From contig CM041294.1 in the NCBI GenBank assembly GCA_023052935.1, forward strand, positions 102,828,116 to 102,892,115: 64,000 bases of DNA. The letters are read 5' to 3'. Of this stretch, positions 21,417 through 31,971 are shown one piece after another. The notes under the pieces were generated by a model. That model saw nothing but the letters and a program-made list of their open reading frames with translations, did no database searches and had not been told where the DNA came from. The position numbers were made by a program, and so were the translations under genes. Source of the stretch: Piezodorus guildinii. Lineage: Eukaryota > Arthropoda > Insecta > Hemiptera > Pentatomidae. How positions within the stretch are numbered: the stretch's first letter is position 1; every line of letters starts with the position of its first letter.

Positions 21417-23234
21417 TGATTCCTATCTTTCTAAGATATCATTTTGGAAAACAAAAGTAACAGCCAAGATGTAAACGTGACGTAATAGAAAGAGCTAAAT
21501 TTAGGGTTTCCTTGAATAGGTAATTTTATTTTGTTTTTCAGCAAAAATCGAAAGAAATTTGTTTATCCACAGAAGTTAACAATATACTACATTTGGTTTT
21601 TGTTTTATGTGACAGGAAATGACATTGTATTTTTCCTAGGAGATAGGATGTGTAAAACAAACTTTTATTCTCTAATGTATAGATAAACCTTCAAAATAGA
21701 ATATCATGCTTTATACATAATTTGAAAGATCTGGAAAAAGAATTCCTTTTTTTCTTCTTTAATATTAATAAATAAATCAAATGGTTTTATTCAGATCTAT
21801 GAACGTCTTTGAAAGTTACATGGTACATTTTTTTTTTCCTTTCAGTACAATAAATTGAATAAAAAACTCTATTCACTTTCATATACCAAGTGTTTTAAAT
21901 ATTTTAATAGAATCTAAGCTGCACATTTTTAGGGTAGCCTACATTTATTCAAAATATGAAATATCATGATTTTCTAAAATTAAAAAGAATCTTTTTTTTA
22001 ATAATTCTAATTAACTCTTTATTTTATTTCAAGTCATCCTATCAAAGGCCACTTGCAGGAATAAGATTATTTTATTCTTCAGCGGGATCTCTATGTCTAG
22101 TAGAAAGAAAACAACCACTCCAGAGGCCCACATTTAGGCAGTAAATTGAAGGAAGTGTCTAGTAAATCCTCCAGAACAAGTTGATAATTCAAAAGTTAAA
22201 ATTCATTGTGTAACAGCTATAAAAAATAAATTGAAACTAGAACAACTTAATGAGTTCTTCGAACTTCCAACAATGCTAGAGTTTATACGGCTAAGTCAAT
22301 AAAATTGTTCGTCTCGCTGAATACAAATATCAACTTTTTGTTTAAGACTTTAAAGGGCTATTTCGCTGGCAGTTATGCACCATAGAAAAACAATAAAAAG
22401 ACTAATAACTCCCTTCCGAATTAATTAATAAACTGTAAAAGCAATAATACAATTTCCGTAACTAGGTATATGTAAATATTGATTCATATAAGCGGAATTT
22501 TCAACAATAGTTAATAATTTGCGACAAATATAAATTTAACCAGTACAAGCCAATAAGAGAATATTAGTTGTTCGTTATTAATATAGATACGCTCGTTTGA
22601 AAAGTTAATAGGCTTGTTTATATTGTATTTCGTTCAGTGTTAGAATCACAATAACCTTTGTATACTAAGCGGAGGATAAATAAATACTTCAGTGAATCCC
22701 AAGGTTTGATGTCAATACAAGCGATGTCGATACCTATCCAATTTCATCCACAATCTTCAAATCCCTAAGATCAGCTTTAACCCTGTCCTTTTACCAATAT
22801 ATCTTCTGCCTTTCAGATGCCTATCAATCGAGTAAGAATTCATCAGCAATTTTAGAGATTATGTCCTCGTCTGAGCACAAAAAATTCACATGCTTCGAAC
22901 CAACTATCATTACGTGGACTATCACCTACTGACTAAAGAAGATTGTGGAAGCATGTCGGCTAGTTTTTATAACATCGATATATGTCATCGCTACTGTAAA
23001 AATATGAGCTTTATAAGCTGTGCCAGGTAGGATAAATCCTAAATATTGACAGTTCATAACTTTTTTTTTTTTTTTTTTTTTTTGACGCAACGTTACTCCT
23101 GGTAACACATGGTGTCCTGTCTTACTTTGATAAGTGATCCAGCGTTTGCCACAAAAGTTATAAAAAGGATCTCATTTGTAACGAACCGGAATTCAAAAAG
23201 TCAAACAAATATTTTTTTGGAAAAAAGAAAAACC
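21417..23234. other. AT-rich non-coding DNA
   Basis: No gene recognised. It contains a 23-base T run (23061-23083). A somewhat richer patch at 22720-22930 has no readable motif. Confidence 0.45.
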
Positions 23235-23469
23235 TTTTGTTATCTGTTTGTTTGTTTGTTTAGGTTTTAAGGCGTAAAACCCTAAGGTCATCAACGCCTA
23301 GACACTATATGCATATTCAACTTTTATAAGAAAGAACTATTAGGTAATGGGTGATTGAGAGAAAGAAAGAGAAAAAAAAATAAAATAAATAAATAAAAAA
23401 AAAATATTTTTATGTAAACTATAGTTTAAAAAGCTAATACTAGTAATGCTAACTGACTAGGAATGGTCT

Positions 23470-24290
23470 TTATAATTTCAATAATAATGACTGCTCCTTA
23501 AGAAAATCAAAAACTAATTCAATGGTTTTCTCTCTATCACCCAGCACCGCTGAAATATTCAGGCTTAGTCCAATTTTAGTCAGGTGTGATGAATAATAAG
23601 GACATTCTTGAAAAAATATGCCGAATGGTAAGGGTTCCATCACAGTGCTGGCATCGGGGCACCGGCTGCCTAGCAAAAAGATAAGAGTGCGTCAGCCGCG
23701 AGTGTCCTATCCTTAGCCGGGTCAACGCGACCTCCTCCCTTCGGCTGCTACGGCTAGATGTAGACCAGGGTTTCACTGTTTGTTTTATATGCTTCAGTTT
23801 GCTTACCTGGCTATCGTCCCACATTTTCTGCCATCGGTCATCTTCTTGCTTTCTGAGCGGTTCACTGAGTTCAGACGGTGTCAAGATGGCTGTTCCTCTC
23901 CCTGGCAGTGTGAGCGCCTGCTTCGCTGCCCGGTCCGCAAGCTCGTTACCGGTAATTCCTACGTGGCTCGGCACCCACACGAAGCTTACCGACTTGCCCA
24001 GGTTTCGCAACGCAGCTATATGAGAGTGAGTGCGAACTAGTATGGGATGATTTGGATACAAGTTCTGCAAACCTTTAATTGCGCTTAGGGAATCGGTTAG
24101 TATTACGATTTGGTCTTCATTTATTTTTATACAGAATTGTAGAGCTGAGGCTATTGTGTGTAGTTCGGCTGTGTAAATATTGCATAGATTATGTAGTTTG
24201 AATTTGTGTGTCGAGTTATGGGTCACGAAAGCGGAAGCTGTAGAGGTATCTGATTTAGAACCGTCGGTGAAATTAAAAAGGGTTCAGGAA
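23470..24290 (-). pseudogene. RNase H domain and Cys-His tail
   Basis: All four RNase HI active-site acids are visible: FTDGSK (upstream of the first Met, near 24280), CNIYTAELHTIASAL, VILTDSLSAIKGL and GITGNELADRAAK, plus VWVPSHVG with the catalytic-loop His. Then EEVALTRLRIGHSRLTHSYL and a CQHCDGTLTIRH...EC finger. The finger is split by a frameshift near 23650; the second frame (QECPYYSSHLTKIGLS) ends at about 23470. It is the most complete RNase H in the window. Confidence 0.9.
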
Positions 24291-25027
24291 TGGTTTGAAT
24301 AATCTGTGTTAGTCGGTTTTTGAATTCGGAAGGGGAAGCATTTTTTTTGGAGAGGTTGAAAAGTTGAAGGAATATTTTAGGTGGTTGGTGGGTCCATGGT
24401 GGGGTTTTATCATGGGAGTTTATTTTATACAGTGGAAGGTCTCTAAGTAAAGAGGAAGCGGAGGAAATTCTTTCTGCTAACGGAAGGGTCGCATTGACTT
24501 TGTTTCGAAAGGCTCTGGTAAATTTAGGTTTAAATATGTATCTGTGTGTGGGATGATTTGTCTGTGGGTATAATTTGGAAATATAATTGATGGCAAGTTT
24601 TTGTCGTCTAAAAATGAGAGGCGGAATTCCGGCTTCTGAAAATAAGCTAAGGATAGGGCTGGTTCGAAAAGCCCCAGTGGATATTCTAATTCCTGCATGA
24701 AGTACTGTGTCGAGCCTGGCGAGAATTCGTGGGCGTGCCGAAGCATATATAAATGACCCATGTTCAAGTTTTGAACCTATCAAACTTTTATAGAGTATTA
24801 ATAAAGTTTTCCTGTCTGAACCCCAAGTAGTGCCGCTGAGAACTCGCAGTATGTTTAATTTTTTCGTAGCCTGTGCTTTTATGATGGATATATGATGTTC
24901 CCAGGTCAGTTTTCTGTCAAATGTCAAGCCTAAGAATTTGTGGTAAGTAGTAAATGGTAATTTAGTGTTCCCTAAGTACAATTCAGGTAGTGGTGGTGTA
25001 TTCCGCTTTCGGCTGAAGAGCAGACAT
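24223..25027 (-). pseudogene. RT thumb domain
   Basis: Continues the LINE ORF after the homopolymer shift: TKCLLFSRKR, FLGLTFDRKLTWEHHISIIK, ILRVLSGTTWGSDRKTLLIL, GSKLEHGSFIYASARPRILA, VLHAGIRISTGAFRTSPILS. About 250 codons are open. The frame ends at a stop near 24223 after a one-base slip near 24285; the correct RNase H frame overlaps it. The match to the thumb at 10.4-10.9 kb shows the two LINEs are related but distinct families. Confidence 0.9.
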
Positions 25028-25641
25028 TTAGTTTTTTTCTGGTGAGAAGTGGAGTCCTTTAGATATTGACCAGTTGTTCAGCCGATTGAGAGTTTCCTGC
25101 AGTTTATTTTGAATATCCCTAATGTCGTGGGATCTGTAGATAATTGCCATGTCATCAGCGAATATTAATGGTTTCACTCCTCTTGGAAGGTTAAGACCCA
25201 AGTCGTTCACTGCCAGGGAGAAAAGGGTCGGGCTAAGGACGCAGCCCTGAGGGACACCGCTGTTTTGAGAACTATTTTCAGAAAGTTCGCAGCCTACCCT
25301 AACTCTGAAATGGCGATTAGTCAGAAACTGTTTAATGAAAACAAGCATTTGGTCCCTTATTCCAATTGAGGCTAGTTTGCGTAGAATAACGGCATGGGAA
25401 ATACAATCGAAAGCTTTTACCATATCAAAGAATATTGCTCCTAGTAACTGGTTATTGATAAAAGAATATTGTGCTTCGGCTTCTACAACAACCAAGTGAT
25501 CTATCGTGGAGCGCCCTTTACGAAATCCAGATTGATAAGGTTGTAGAAGCTTTCCTCTTTCTATCATCCACATTAATCTTTTGTTCACCATCCGTTCCAT
25601 GGTTTTGCCAAGGCAGCTAGTAAGGAAGATCGGGCGGTAGC
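25028..25641 (-). pseudogene. Reverse transcriptase fingers/palm
   Basis: About 205 element codons in one frame. Order: SYRPIFLTSCLGKTMERMV, LLQPYQSGFRKGRSTIDHLV, AIFFDMVKAFDCISHAV (first catalytic Asp), RHFRVRVGCELSENSSQNSG, VPQGCVLSPTLFSLAVNDL, PLIFADDMAIIYRS (catalytic Asp pair), LNRLNNWSISKGLHFSPEK. The frame ends at an extra A in a homopolymer near 25033; with one A fewer it would continue into the thumb frame. The upstream methionine of the open frame lies outside the element in flanking DNA. Confidence 0.9.
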
Positions 25642-25657
25642 TTTTGTTATCTGTTTG

Positions 25658-25900
25658 GAGGCATACCACCCGAACAATTATAATAACAGAAAAAATATAC
25701 CTAAAAATTGAAGGGGAAAGATGTATCACTGATTTGGGCAAAAAGACTTAAGTCATAATGTTTATGAAAATCAGGTAAGAATTTATGAATTTTCCCAAAT
25801 AAATAAAAAACATTTGTTAAGTTTGTATGTTAATCTAAAGAATAGCCACTTTTGAGAAAATATAGTGATTTATAAATAAAGAAATAAAATTTTAAAAACC
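25658..25900. other. AT-rich flank of LINE insertion
   Basis: Nothing recognised beyond the target duplication. Confidence 0.4.
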
Positions 25901-26075
25901 TGTACCACTACAACGGCTACACTACAACGGCAGTGCAGTGAGGTGATTCGGCCGAGATCACGCTCAGCCACCAGGCCCCATTTTTGGGTACCCATTTTAT
26001 AGTGGCTGGATGTGCCCCAGGAGGGTCTGTGTACCTCAGGATGGCCCCCCGGTTGAAATAAAAGAATAAATAACA
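25901..26075. repeat. GC-rich unidentified segment
   Basis: An island of higher GC with ACTACAACGGC direct repeats at its left edge and CCCCCCGGTTGAAATAAAAGAATAAATAAC at its right end. The right end looks like a plus-strand retroelement 3' terminus with an AATAAA-like signal. It could be a LINE 3' UTR or a SINE-like fragment. I see no homologue in this window. Confidence 0.35.
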
Positions 26076-26093
26076 TTCCGCCACGCATTAAAA

Positions 26094-26155
26094 GGGCTAG
26101 AGTGGTAGCGGGTTCTTAGTATTAAATATAACTCGCTACCGCTCCAGCTACCAAA
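26094..26155. repeat. Imperfect hairpin
   Basis: GGCTAGAGTGGTAGCGGGTT pairs with AACTCGCTACCGCTCCAGCT across a ~20-base AT-rich loop (18 of 20 pairs by eye). It may be a small MITE or a fragment of one. No target duplication was identified. Confidence 0.55.
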
Positions 26156-26800
26156 AAGCGAGCAGTATAAACGCGCCCTAAAGTCTTTACGTTTGAATTT
26201 ATTCATGCGTTGAGGATTTTAGGAAGGATTTTTAATTGTAATATAGATATATATTTATTTGTAAATAAATAAAAATAATGAATAGCTGTGATTGATCTTC
26301 AAACTAAATACACCAAATACATTTCAGTTCAGAAGATGTTAGTTGTGCATATGCGTTGGATCATGTGCTAATTTAGAAACCTCACATCGCGAGTTGACGC
26401 CGTAATACAAGATAAATCGGGTTCACTGAGACGTAAATGTTATTACATCAAGAACTGTTATTTACAAGGAACCCTTCTAGGAAGTGATTATGGGAGCAGA
26501 AGTGAACTAAACTTAGATGCTATCTACTACCGATTAATACCCCTAAAGAAATAATGTAGAGGAGGAAAGCGATTTCTCTTTCAAGAGTTACTTTTACGGT
26601 CACTCGGACATTGTGGATCTCTTTAAAAGCCAAGACGGAAAGAACATTAGTTGGATCTAGAGAAAAAAAAAAAAAAGTCTTGAAGGTCTTTGTTCGCTTG
26701 CTTTCTGTGAATAAGAACCATTAGCTTTTTTTGTTGATAATTGCGTGAATTCAAAAATGTAGACGAGCAAAGGAAAAATATTCCTAAGTACGTTATGTGA
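26156..26800. other. AT-rich non-coding DNA
   Basis: Nothing recognised. Confidence 0.45.
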
Positions 26801-27975
26801 TTTTTACTTTCACTTACATATATATGAAACTAGCTGTTGCCAGCTTCTTCGTCTACGTCAATTTCGGTTATGATCGTTATTAAGACATTTTTAAAAGATT
26901 ATATTTAATAGTACTTATGCGTAAATGACAATTTTAGTTTTATTTTATTGTGGCAGAAGAAAATACCGATTTTCTCCGCAACCCAATCTTGGCGTAAACA
27001 GATTCCTACGTGTTTAAATGTTTATTCCTGTGATTTATTAATTGTTACGGCAAAATATAAAATATTAACGTGAAATTTAATTCACCATTAGGAATCATTG
27101 AGATGCGAACTTAATTTTCCCCCTTTTTTTTTCAGATTTTCCACTGATTCTTCTCGTATTGGTCGCATCGTGATGTTATATAACATATGCCTATAGCCTT
27201 CCTCGATAAATGGATCATCTAACACAAAAAGAATTTCGCTATTCAAACTAGTATATTCTGAGATTAGTGCGTTCAAACATACAAACTAATTCTTCAGCTT
27301 TATAATATTAGTATAGATATAGAGTAAGAGAAAGTACTGCACTCGTGAAAATTATCGAATACCAGTATATAACAGAAATGCACGTTTTAGGGTCTTCTGA
27401 GTCCAAGTAACCAAGTCCCGCAACAAGATCTGAGTCTCCACATGTGTGATAATTCCAGCACGAAAACGAAAAGTTGTACGAAACTGATATTTTACAATTG
27501 AGACAACCATTTGCCAGAGATGTTCGCTTTTTTAGTAAAATCGGCTGACCAAAAGTGATACTTTATACCATGCATTTTGCAACTTTTTAAGATTTTCTCA
27601 AAAACGACTTTAAATCGCGACATCAATGTCAAATATATTAGGTTTTAATATCATGTAGATTTTATTATCATTGAAATAGTCTAACAGTGCTTAAATGTCG
27701 AATTTCAGTATTTTATTTCTCTAAAGTACCTTTTTTAACTTGGTAAATTCCAAAACATTAATCCTATACTCTATAAAAAATAGCTTGATATACAAGTTTA
27801 ATAAATTTGATGACAAAGTAAAGCAGTAAAGAACTTTCTTTTTTTTTTTCTTTTTAACAGTGATTTAGACGTATACCATTGGAAAGCAAAAGATTTTAGA
27901 AAAACTTTTGTTTTATACACTAATTTGTAAAATGTAATGGAGAGTGACGAAAAGCGGATAAAACTAAGTTTTTGT
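26801..27975 (-). repeat. Dispersed repeat, copy 2, split by Helitron
   Basis: Inverted, diverged copy of the repeat at 4715-5440. Parts at 27318-27975 and 26801-26829 are contiguous in copy 1 and are separated here by the Helitron. Landmarks on plus: CCAAGTCCCGCAA near 27411, GATTTTCTCAAAAACGA near 27590, TATACCATTGGAAAGC near 27873, GAGAGTGACGAAAAGCGG near 27940 and TTTTTACTTTCACTTAC at 26801. Confidence 0.75.
26830..27317 (-). mobile_element. Non-autonomous Helitron, copy 1
   Basis: 488 bases. Minus-strand 5' end TCTATACTAATATTATA (the host base before it is A), 3' end CTAG followed by host T. Both fit the Helitron rule of insertion between A and T with 5'-TC and 3'-CTRR. The 3' end is preceded by an imperfect GC-richer hairpin. 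Inside is a decayed end of a Pif1-like helicase: FAVTINKSQE, stop, TFKHVGICLRQD. A ~40-base internal deletion relative to copy 2 removes SHSQLYVALSR. It is inserted in a dispersed repeat whose uninterrupted version is present at 5.42 kb. Confidence 0.85.
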
Positions 27976-28136
27976 GGGATCACTTGTAGCTGGGTGGCTA
28001 GCGTAACAGCCTCCCATGCCAAAGGTCACGGGTTCAAACCTGCAGGTGGTCCTAGGATTTTTTAATAGGAGTTAAAAATCCTTAGTTACGCCGTCCTTCT
28101 GAGGGGACGTTAAAAGGTGGTCCCGAGCCTGTGCAT
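27976..28136 (+). mobile_element. tRNA-derived SINE, 3'-truncated copy
   Basis: Well-preserved head: GGATCACTTGTAGCTGGGTG, GGCTAGCGTAACAGCCTCCC (box A region), AAAGGTCACGGGTTCAAACC (box B GGTTCAAACC). It continues through CGTCCTTCTGAGGGGACG to GGTCCCGAGCCTGTGC and then stops; the last ~130 bases of the element are missing. It abuts the dispersed repeat. Confidence 0.88.
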
Positions 28137-29085
28137 GCTGCATTAGAGAGTGCACTAAATGCTGCATCTGTATCTAACAAATTGGACCATCAATAATTAG
28201 GTATTAAAGAGTTGGAATATAAATCTGATTTTTACTTTTAGCTCAGTTGATAAAAATATATTTGCATATTACGGGAAGTTTGTATTGTTTCCACGAAGAC
28301 TGATTTTAAAAGTTATAATGTGATTAGGAAAAGCCGAAAAAGTTTCTTCGAATAATAACTTGCATTTGGTTTATAAAATAATACTTTATCTACATGCCTC
28401 GTTAAAGATAACTGTATCAAGAAGTTGAATTCATTGAAGTTCGTAACAACTCTGATCGAATAGTATTACTCAATTTAAAAAGAATAAATAAGAAATTATG
28501 TATTTCCGAAATAGTAAATTCATACAATCTTTTTATAATCCAATCAAATTGTCCATTATGTTTAATTTACAAAATAAGGTTGATGTCGATGTTCAACAAT
28601 CCCTGACATTTTTTTAATTATAAAAAAAAGTACTAATCGATAGTTGAAACTGTGTTATTATTCACTTTATTTACTCAATGTAATAAACATATCAAACATG
28701 TCATAAAGATATGCAGCAACCGGTCTATGTTTGTTTGTGCCAAGTGGTGGACAAAAATATCTAAAGTGAAGGTGACACATTATTATCTCACTGTTTGATC
28801 TTGTATAATTTAGAAAATAGATTAATTAAGCTTAATTTACCTGCTTACACTGTTTTTCAATAAAACCAAAAAAACATTCACGTCTCTATATAATAATGAG
28901 CTTCAGATTTTTTGTGGACTTGTTTTTACGAATTTATTTATGGTGATTGAACTATCTCTTTTTTTAAAACCTAATTTTCATATATATATTTTTTTTTTTT
29001 GGTCTTGTATATGTCTTTTAAATAAATATTCAATTGTTTTATTAGTTCCTTTTTAGACATTATTACGTAAAAATCGGGCGCGTAA

Positions 29086-29088
<3 letters not shown>
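28137..29088. other. AT-rich non-coding DNA
   Basis: Nothing recognised. Confidence 0.45.

Positions 29089-29152
<64 letters not shown>
29089..29152. repeat. (TA)n microsatellite
   Basis: About 64 bases of pure TA, the longest uninterrupted tract in the window. Confidence 0.95.
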
Positions 29153-29160
<8 letters not shown>

Positions 29161-29676
29161 TAGCCCATTATTAATAGAAACATTCCTGACATAACATTAG
29201 CCAATCATAGACAAACACAGCACAGAATACACATTAACACAATTTCTCAGAGAACATGGTAACACTAAATCTTAATTAAAACGTTTTAAATTTATTTCGT
29301 ATGATAAATTTGACGAAGATGGATAGACTCACAATTTGAAATATATTCTTTATGACTGTAGACTATTTGACTAACAGAGATTGTATTTAATAATGAATGT
29401 TAAACTAAAACATGGTAATTGGCCTGAATCAGAATACAAACTCTTTACCAAATTGAAGACATATCTAAAAAAATCATTAAACAGGTTGACATTGAACGAC
29501 TGACAGACTATAGAGGGGAAACCTAAATAACTTAGTGTACTGTTGTTGAGGCTGTTTTTGGATAATTTTTTTTTGTTTATTTTCTTGTTTTTGAAAGTTG
29601 TTCTAATTTTGTTTTGTTTTATTCAAATTTTCTAACTTTTCTTTTTGTTTTCATTATGTAATGAATAGCATAATCA

Positions 29677-29680
<4 letters not shown>
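29153..29680. other. AT-rich non-coding DNA
   Basis: Near 29420-29520, TTTACCAAATTGAAGACATA has the flavour of a LINE thumb or tail, but it is too short to call. Confidence 0.4.

Positions 29681-29723
<43 letters not shown>
29681..29723. repeat. (TA)n and poly(T) tract
   Basis: TA dinucleotides running into a 15-base T run, directly upstream of a LINE tail. Confidence 0.9.
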
Positions 29724-30252
29724 CCCTTTAAATCCTCCGTCCACAAATGCAACACTGGTTCGTGACATTCGGACCTGTATATAACGCATCATCGAACCGC
29801 AGCTTTCGACAGATCTTTCCTTATCCGATCCTCGTCCTTATGGAATTCTATTCCTTCTCATATCCGTCACTCCAATACTCTTCCGACCTTCATATCCCGT
29901 TTGTTCGCATACTTTTTGTCTATCTAATTCTCAAATAACCCCAATTAAATAGCAATTTTATTATGCATCGTATTAAAACATTTATGTATTTTATTTTACA
30001 CTTTTCATAAGCGTTGTAAATTTATTTTAATTAGCCCTGTATATATGGATATGTAAATATTTTATTTTATTTTTTGTCTAGTTTGTTTTTCTAAATTATT
30101 ATTATTAGAATCTACCTGTTAATTTATTACTATTACCCACTTTCTTTGTTATTTCTGTTTTTGTTTTTTTATTCTAAGATACTGAAGTTAAAATAATTCT
30201 GAATGGACTTATCCCAGAATAAATAAAGACTTTATTATTATTATTATTATAT
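29724..30252 (+). mobile_element. CR1/L2-like LINE 3' end, copy 4
   Basis: Plus-strand copy. It reads SLIRSSSLWNSIPSHIRHSN, then LPTFISRLFAYFLSI and stop (29815-29930), the same C-terminus as copy 1. A 3' UTR of ~280 bases ends TGGACTTATCCCAGAATAAATAAAGAC and a (TTA)n tail at 30228-30250. The GGGACTTGTCCC hairpin of copy 1 appears here as GGACTTATCC. Confidence 0.7.
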
Positions 30253-30660
30253 ATACTATTCAATGTATTTCCATGTAACAGAGAGAATATGTAGTATGCT
30301 TTAAAGGCATGGGACATGTATACATTATAAATAAACTAACTCTTTATAGGGTTACCATAAAGAGAAAAGAGAGACAAAAAATGTGTACATATTTGTTTTT
30401 AAAACGTACTGTACAGCATTGTTATTCTAAATTGTTCTCAGATTAACTTTTTATAAATTACTATTAATAATAAAAACAAAGAGTTATTAACGGACGCGCG
30501 AACTTTGGGAGAAGCATCATTTCAACCCAACATTGACGAAGATAATACCTTTTACGAAGCGAATATATATGACATGGTCACGATTTAAGTAGATCATAGA
30601 ACTATTAAAAATGGAATATTTAAGGCTGACAAATGCTTCTGATAACATCTGATTTTGCAT
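30253..30660. other. AT-rich non-coding DNA
   Basis: Nothing recognised. Confidence 0.4.
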
Positions 30661-30664
30661 AGGG

Positions 30665-30965
30665 ACGACGAACTATGCAAGGGAAACATTATCTAAATTC
30701 CATCGAAGGTGACAGGATGCCTGATGGAGGTAAGAGCGCAAGAATGATGAGGCTGAGGATGCCCTGCGGTACACCATCAGATCGATATCTGTTTGACCTC
30801 CTAAATTCGGTAAGGGGACCGCAAATCCAGTGCAGATATTATCGCCCCTCCCCTCTTAGTAATTAGCTTAGGAAATATCTCATTTTCCGCTTCGCCGGTT
30901 CGTCTCCTGTATCGGATGTTGTTCGTCTCGGCGCTCCGTGCAGCCAAATGGCTAATATTCTTCTT
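30665..30965 (-). mobile_element. Decayed LINE fragment (RT motif)
   Basis: On the minus strand DGVPQGILSLIILALL (30740-30790) matches the G-P-Q-G palm motif of LINE RTs. The GC-richer stretch up to ~30960 (ARSAETNNIRYRRRTGEA on minus) looks like coding remnant. Frames are broken and the YADD box is not seen. It may belong with the R1-like fragments at 32.5 kb. Confidence 0.45.
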
Positions 30966-31052
30966 ACACTTAGTTCGTTACACATCCACATCCAAATCCA
31001 AGGATTAATGAGGCTAATAAATGTTTATGATTATCAGTTTTTATAACATAAA

Positions 31053-31971
31053 CTAGCTGTTGCCCGCGATTTCGTCTGCGTCAATTTCTGTATTAAGAAG
31101 TTTTTAAAAGAATATATTTCAAAGTACTTCTGCATAAATGATATTTTTAGTTTTATTTTCTTATTACAGAAGAACATACTGATTTTGTCCGCAACCCGAT
31201 CTTGACAATGCGACATATAGTTGGCTGTGTGAAATGCAGTCTTGACATAAATCGATTCCTACGTGTTTAAATGTTTGCCCGTTTAATTTAATTATTGTTA
31301 AGTTAATTTTTAACAAAAGATAACTAAACGGGAATTTTTTTTTTTTTCTTAGCCCCATGGGAGTTGGGGGTTAGAATCGGAAATAGAGGAAGGAATATGG
31401 GATCTCTTTTTCTGCATTACATGCATTATAAGAGGGGAGAGAGGATACAAAAATTGTCGGTATATGGGAGCCAATGGGAGTCACGTCTAGTGATGGGGCT
31501 CACTAGTCTTTCTGAGTCAGTTAGTCAAGTTATGGTTTCTCAGTCTAGTCTGAGGGTCCGTACATAGTCTTGCCAGCGCTGTGGCCGTCCTGTCGGAGTC
31601 AGTGTGTTAAACAGTAAGTTCGTGCAGTACCGGAGACTATCAAAGAATTTGATATGTCTCCGGGAGATGAACTCACGGTCGGAAATGAATGATCAGAGAA
31701 AACTAAACGGGAAATTTAATTATTTTAAAATTAAAAAGTAAATATCATTTGGAATCATTGAGATGCGAGGATAATTATCCCCGTTTTTTTTTTTCAGATT
31801 TTCCAATGATACTTCTCTCCTATTGGTCGCAACGTGATATTGTATAGCCTAAAGCCTTCCTCGATAAATGGAATATTTAACACAAAAAGAAATTTTCAAT
31901 TCGAAACAGTAGTTTCTGAGATTAGCGCGTTCAAACAAACAAACTCTTCAGCTGTATAATATTAGTATAGA
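31053..31971 (-). mobile_element. Non-autonomous Helitron, copy 2, with nested insert
   Basis: 919 bases including a 379-base insertion event. Minus-strand 5' end TCTATACTAATATTATACAG (preceded by host A), 3' end CTAG (followed by host T), with the same terminal sequences as copy 1. It encodes the C-terminus of a Pif1-like RepHel helicase: LNGQTFKHVGIDL then CISHSQLYVALSRSGCGQN, i.e. helicase motif VI (QLYVALSR). The Rep domain and the remaining helicase motifs are absent, so it depends on another copy for movement. Confidence 0.88.
31335..31700 (-). mobile_element. Poly(A) retro-insert nested in Helitron
   Basis: 366 bases flanked by a perfect 13-bp duplication AACTAAACGGGAA (31322-31334 and 31701-31713). 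A 13-base T run at its left edge is the poly(A) tail of a minus-strand transcript. The body is GC-richer and holds no known RT or tRNA box. It could be a 5'-truncated LINE 3' UTR, an unfamiliar SINE or a processed RNA. The 67-codon plus-strand frame inside it is antisense and probably meaningless. Confidence 0.85.

Larger units (their letters stand above)
23251..25641 (-). mobile_element. 5'-truncated RNase H LINE with 16-bp target duplication
   Basis: Minus-strand insertion of ~2.39 kb bounded by identical 16-bp direct repeats TTTTGTTATCTGTTTG at 23235-23250 and 25642-25657. It starts abruptly inside RT (SYRPIFLTSCLGK), so it is 5'-truncated. It runs through RT, thumb, RNase H and a Cys-rich tail, and ends in a ~220-base 3' UTR with terminal CCTTAAAACCTAAACAAACA and an (AAAC)n tail. 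Only about three frameshifts break an otherwise open ORF, one in an A homopolymer near 25033, making this the youngest-looking RNase H LINE here. A lone 3' UTR of the same family lies in the foldback spacer at 37.55-37.82 kb. Confidence 0.95.

Noticed and set aside
22720..22930. Richer patch that looked like decayed coding sequence
   Set aside because: No frame stays open and no family motif is readable on either strand.
31364..31567. 67-codon plus-strand ORF
   Set aside because: Antisense within the poly(A) insert; no motif.
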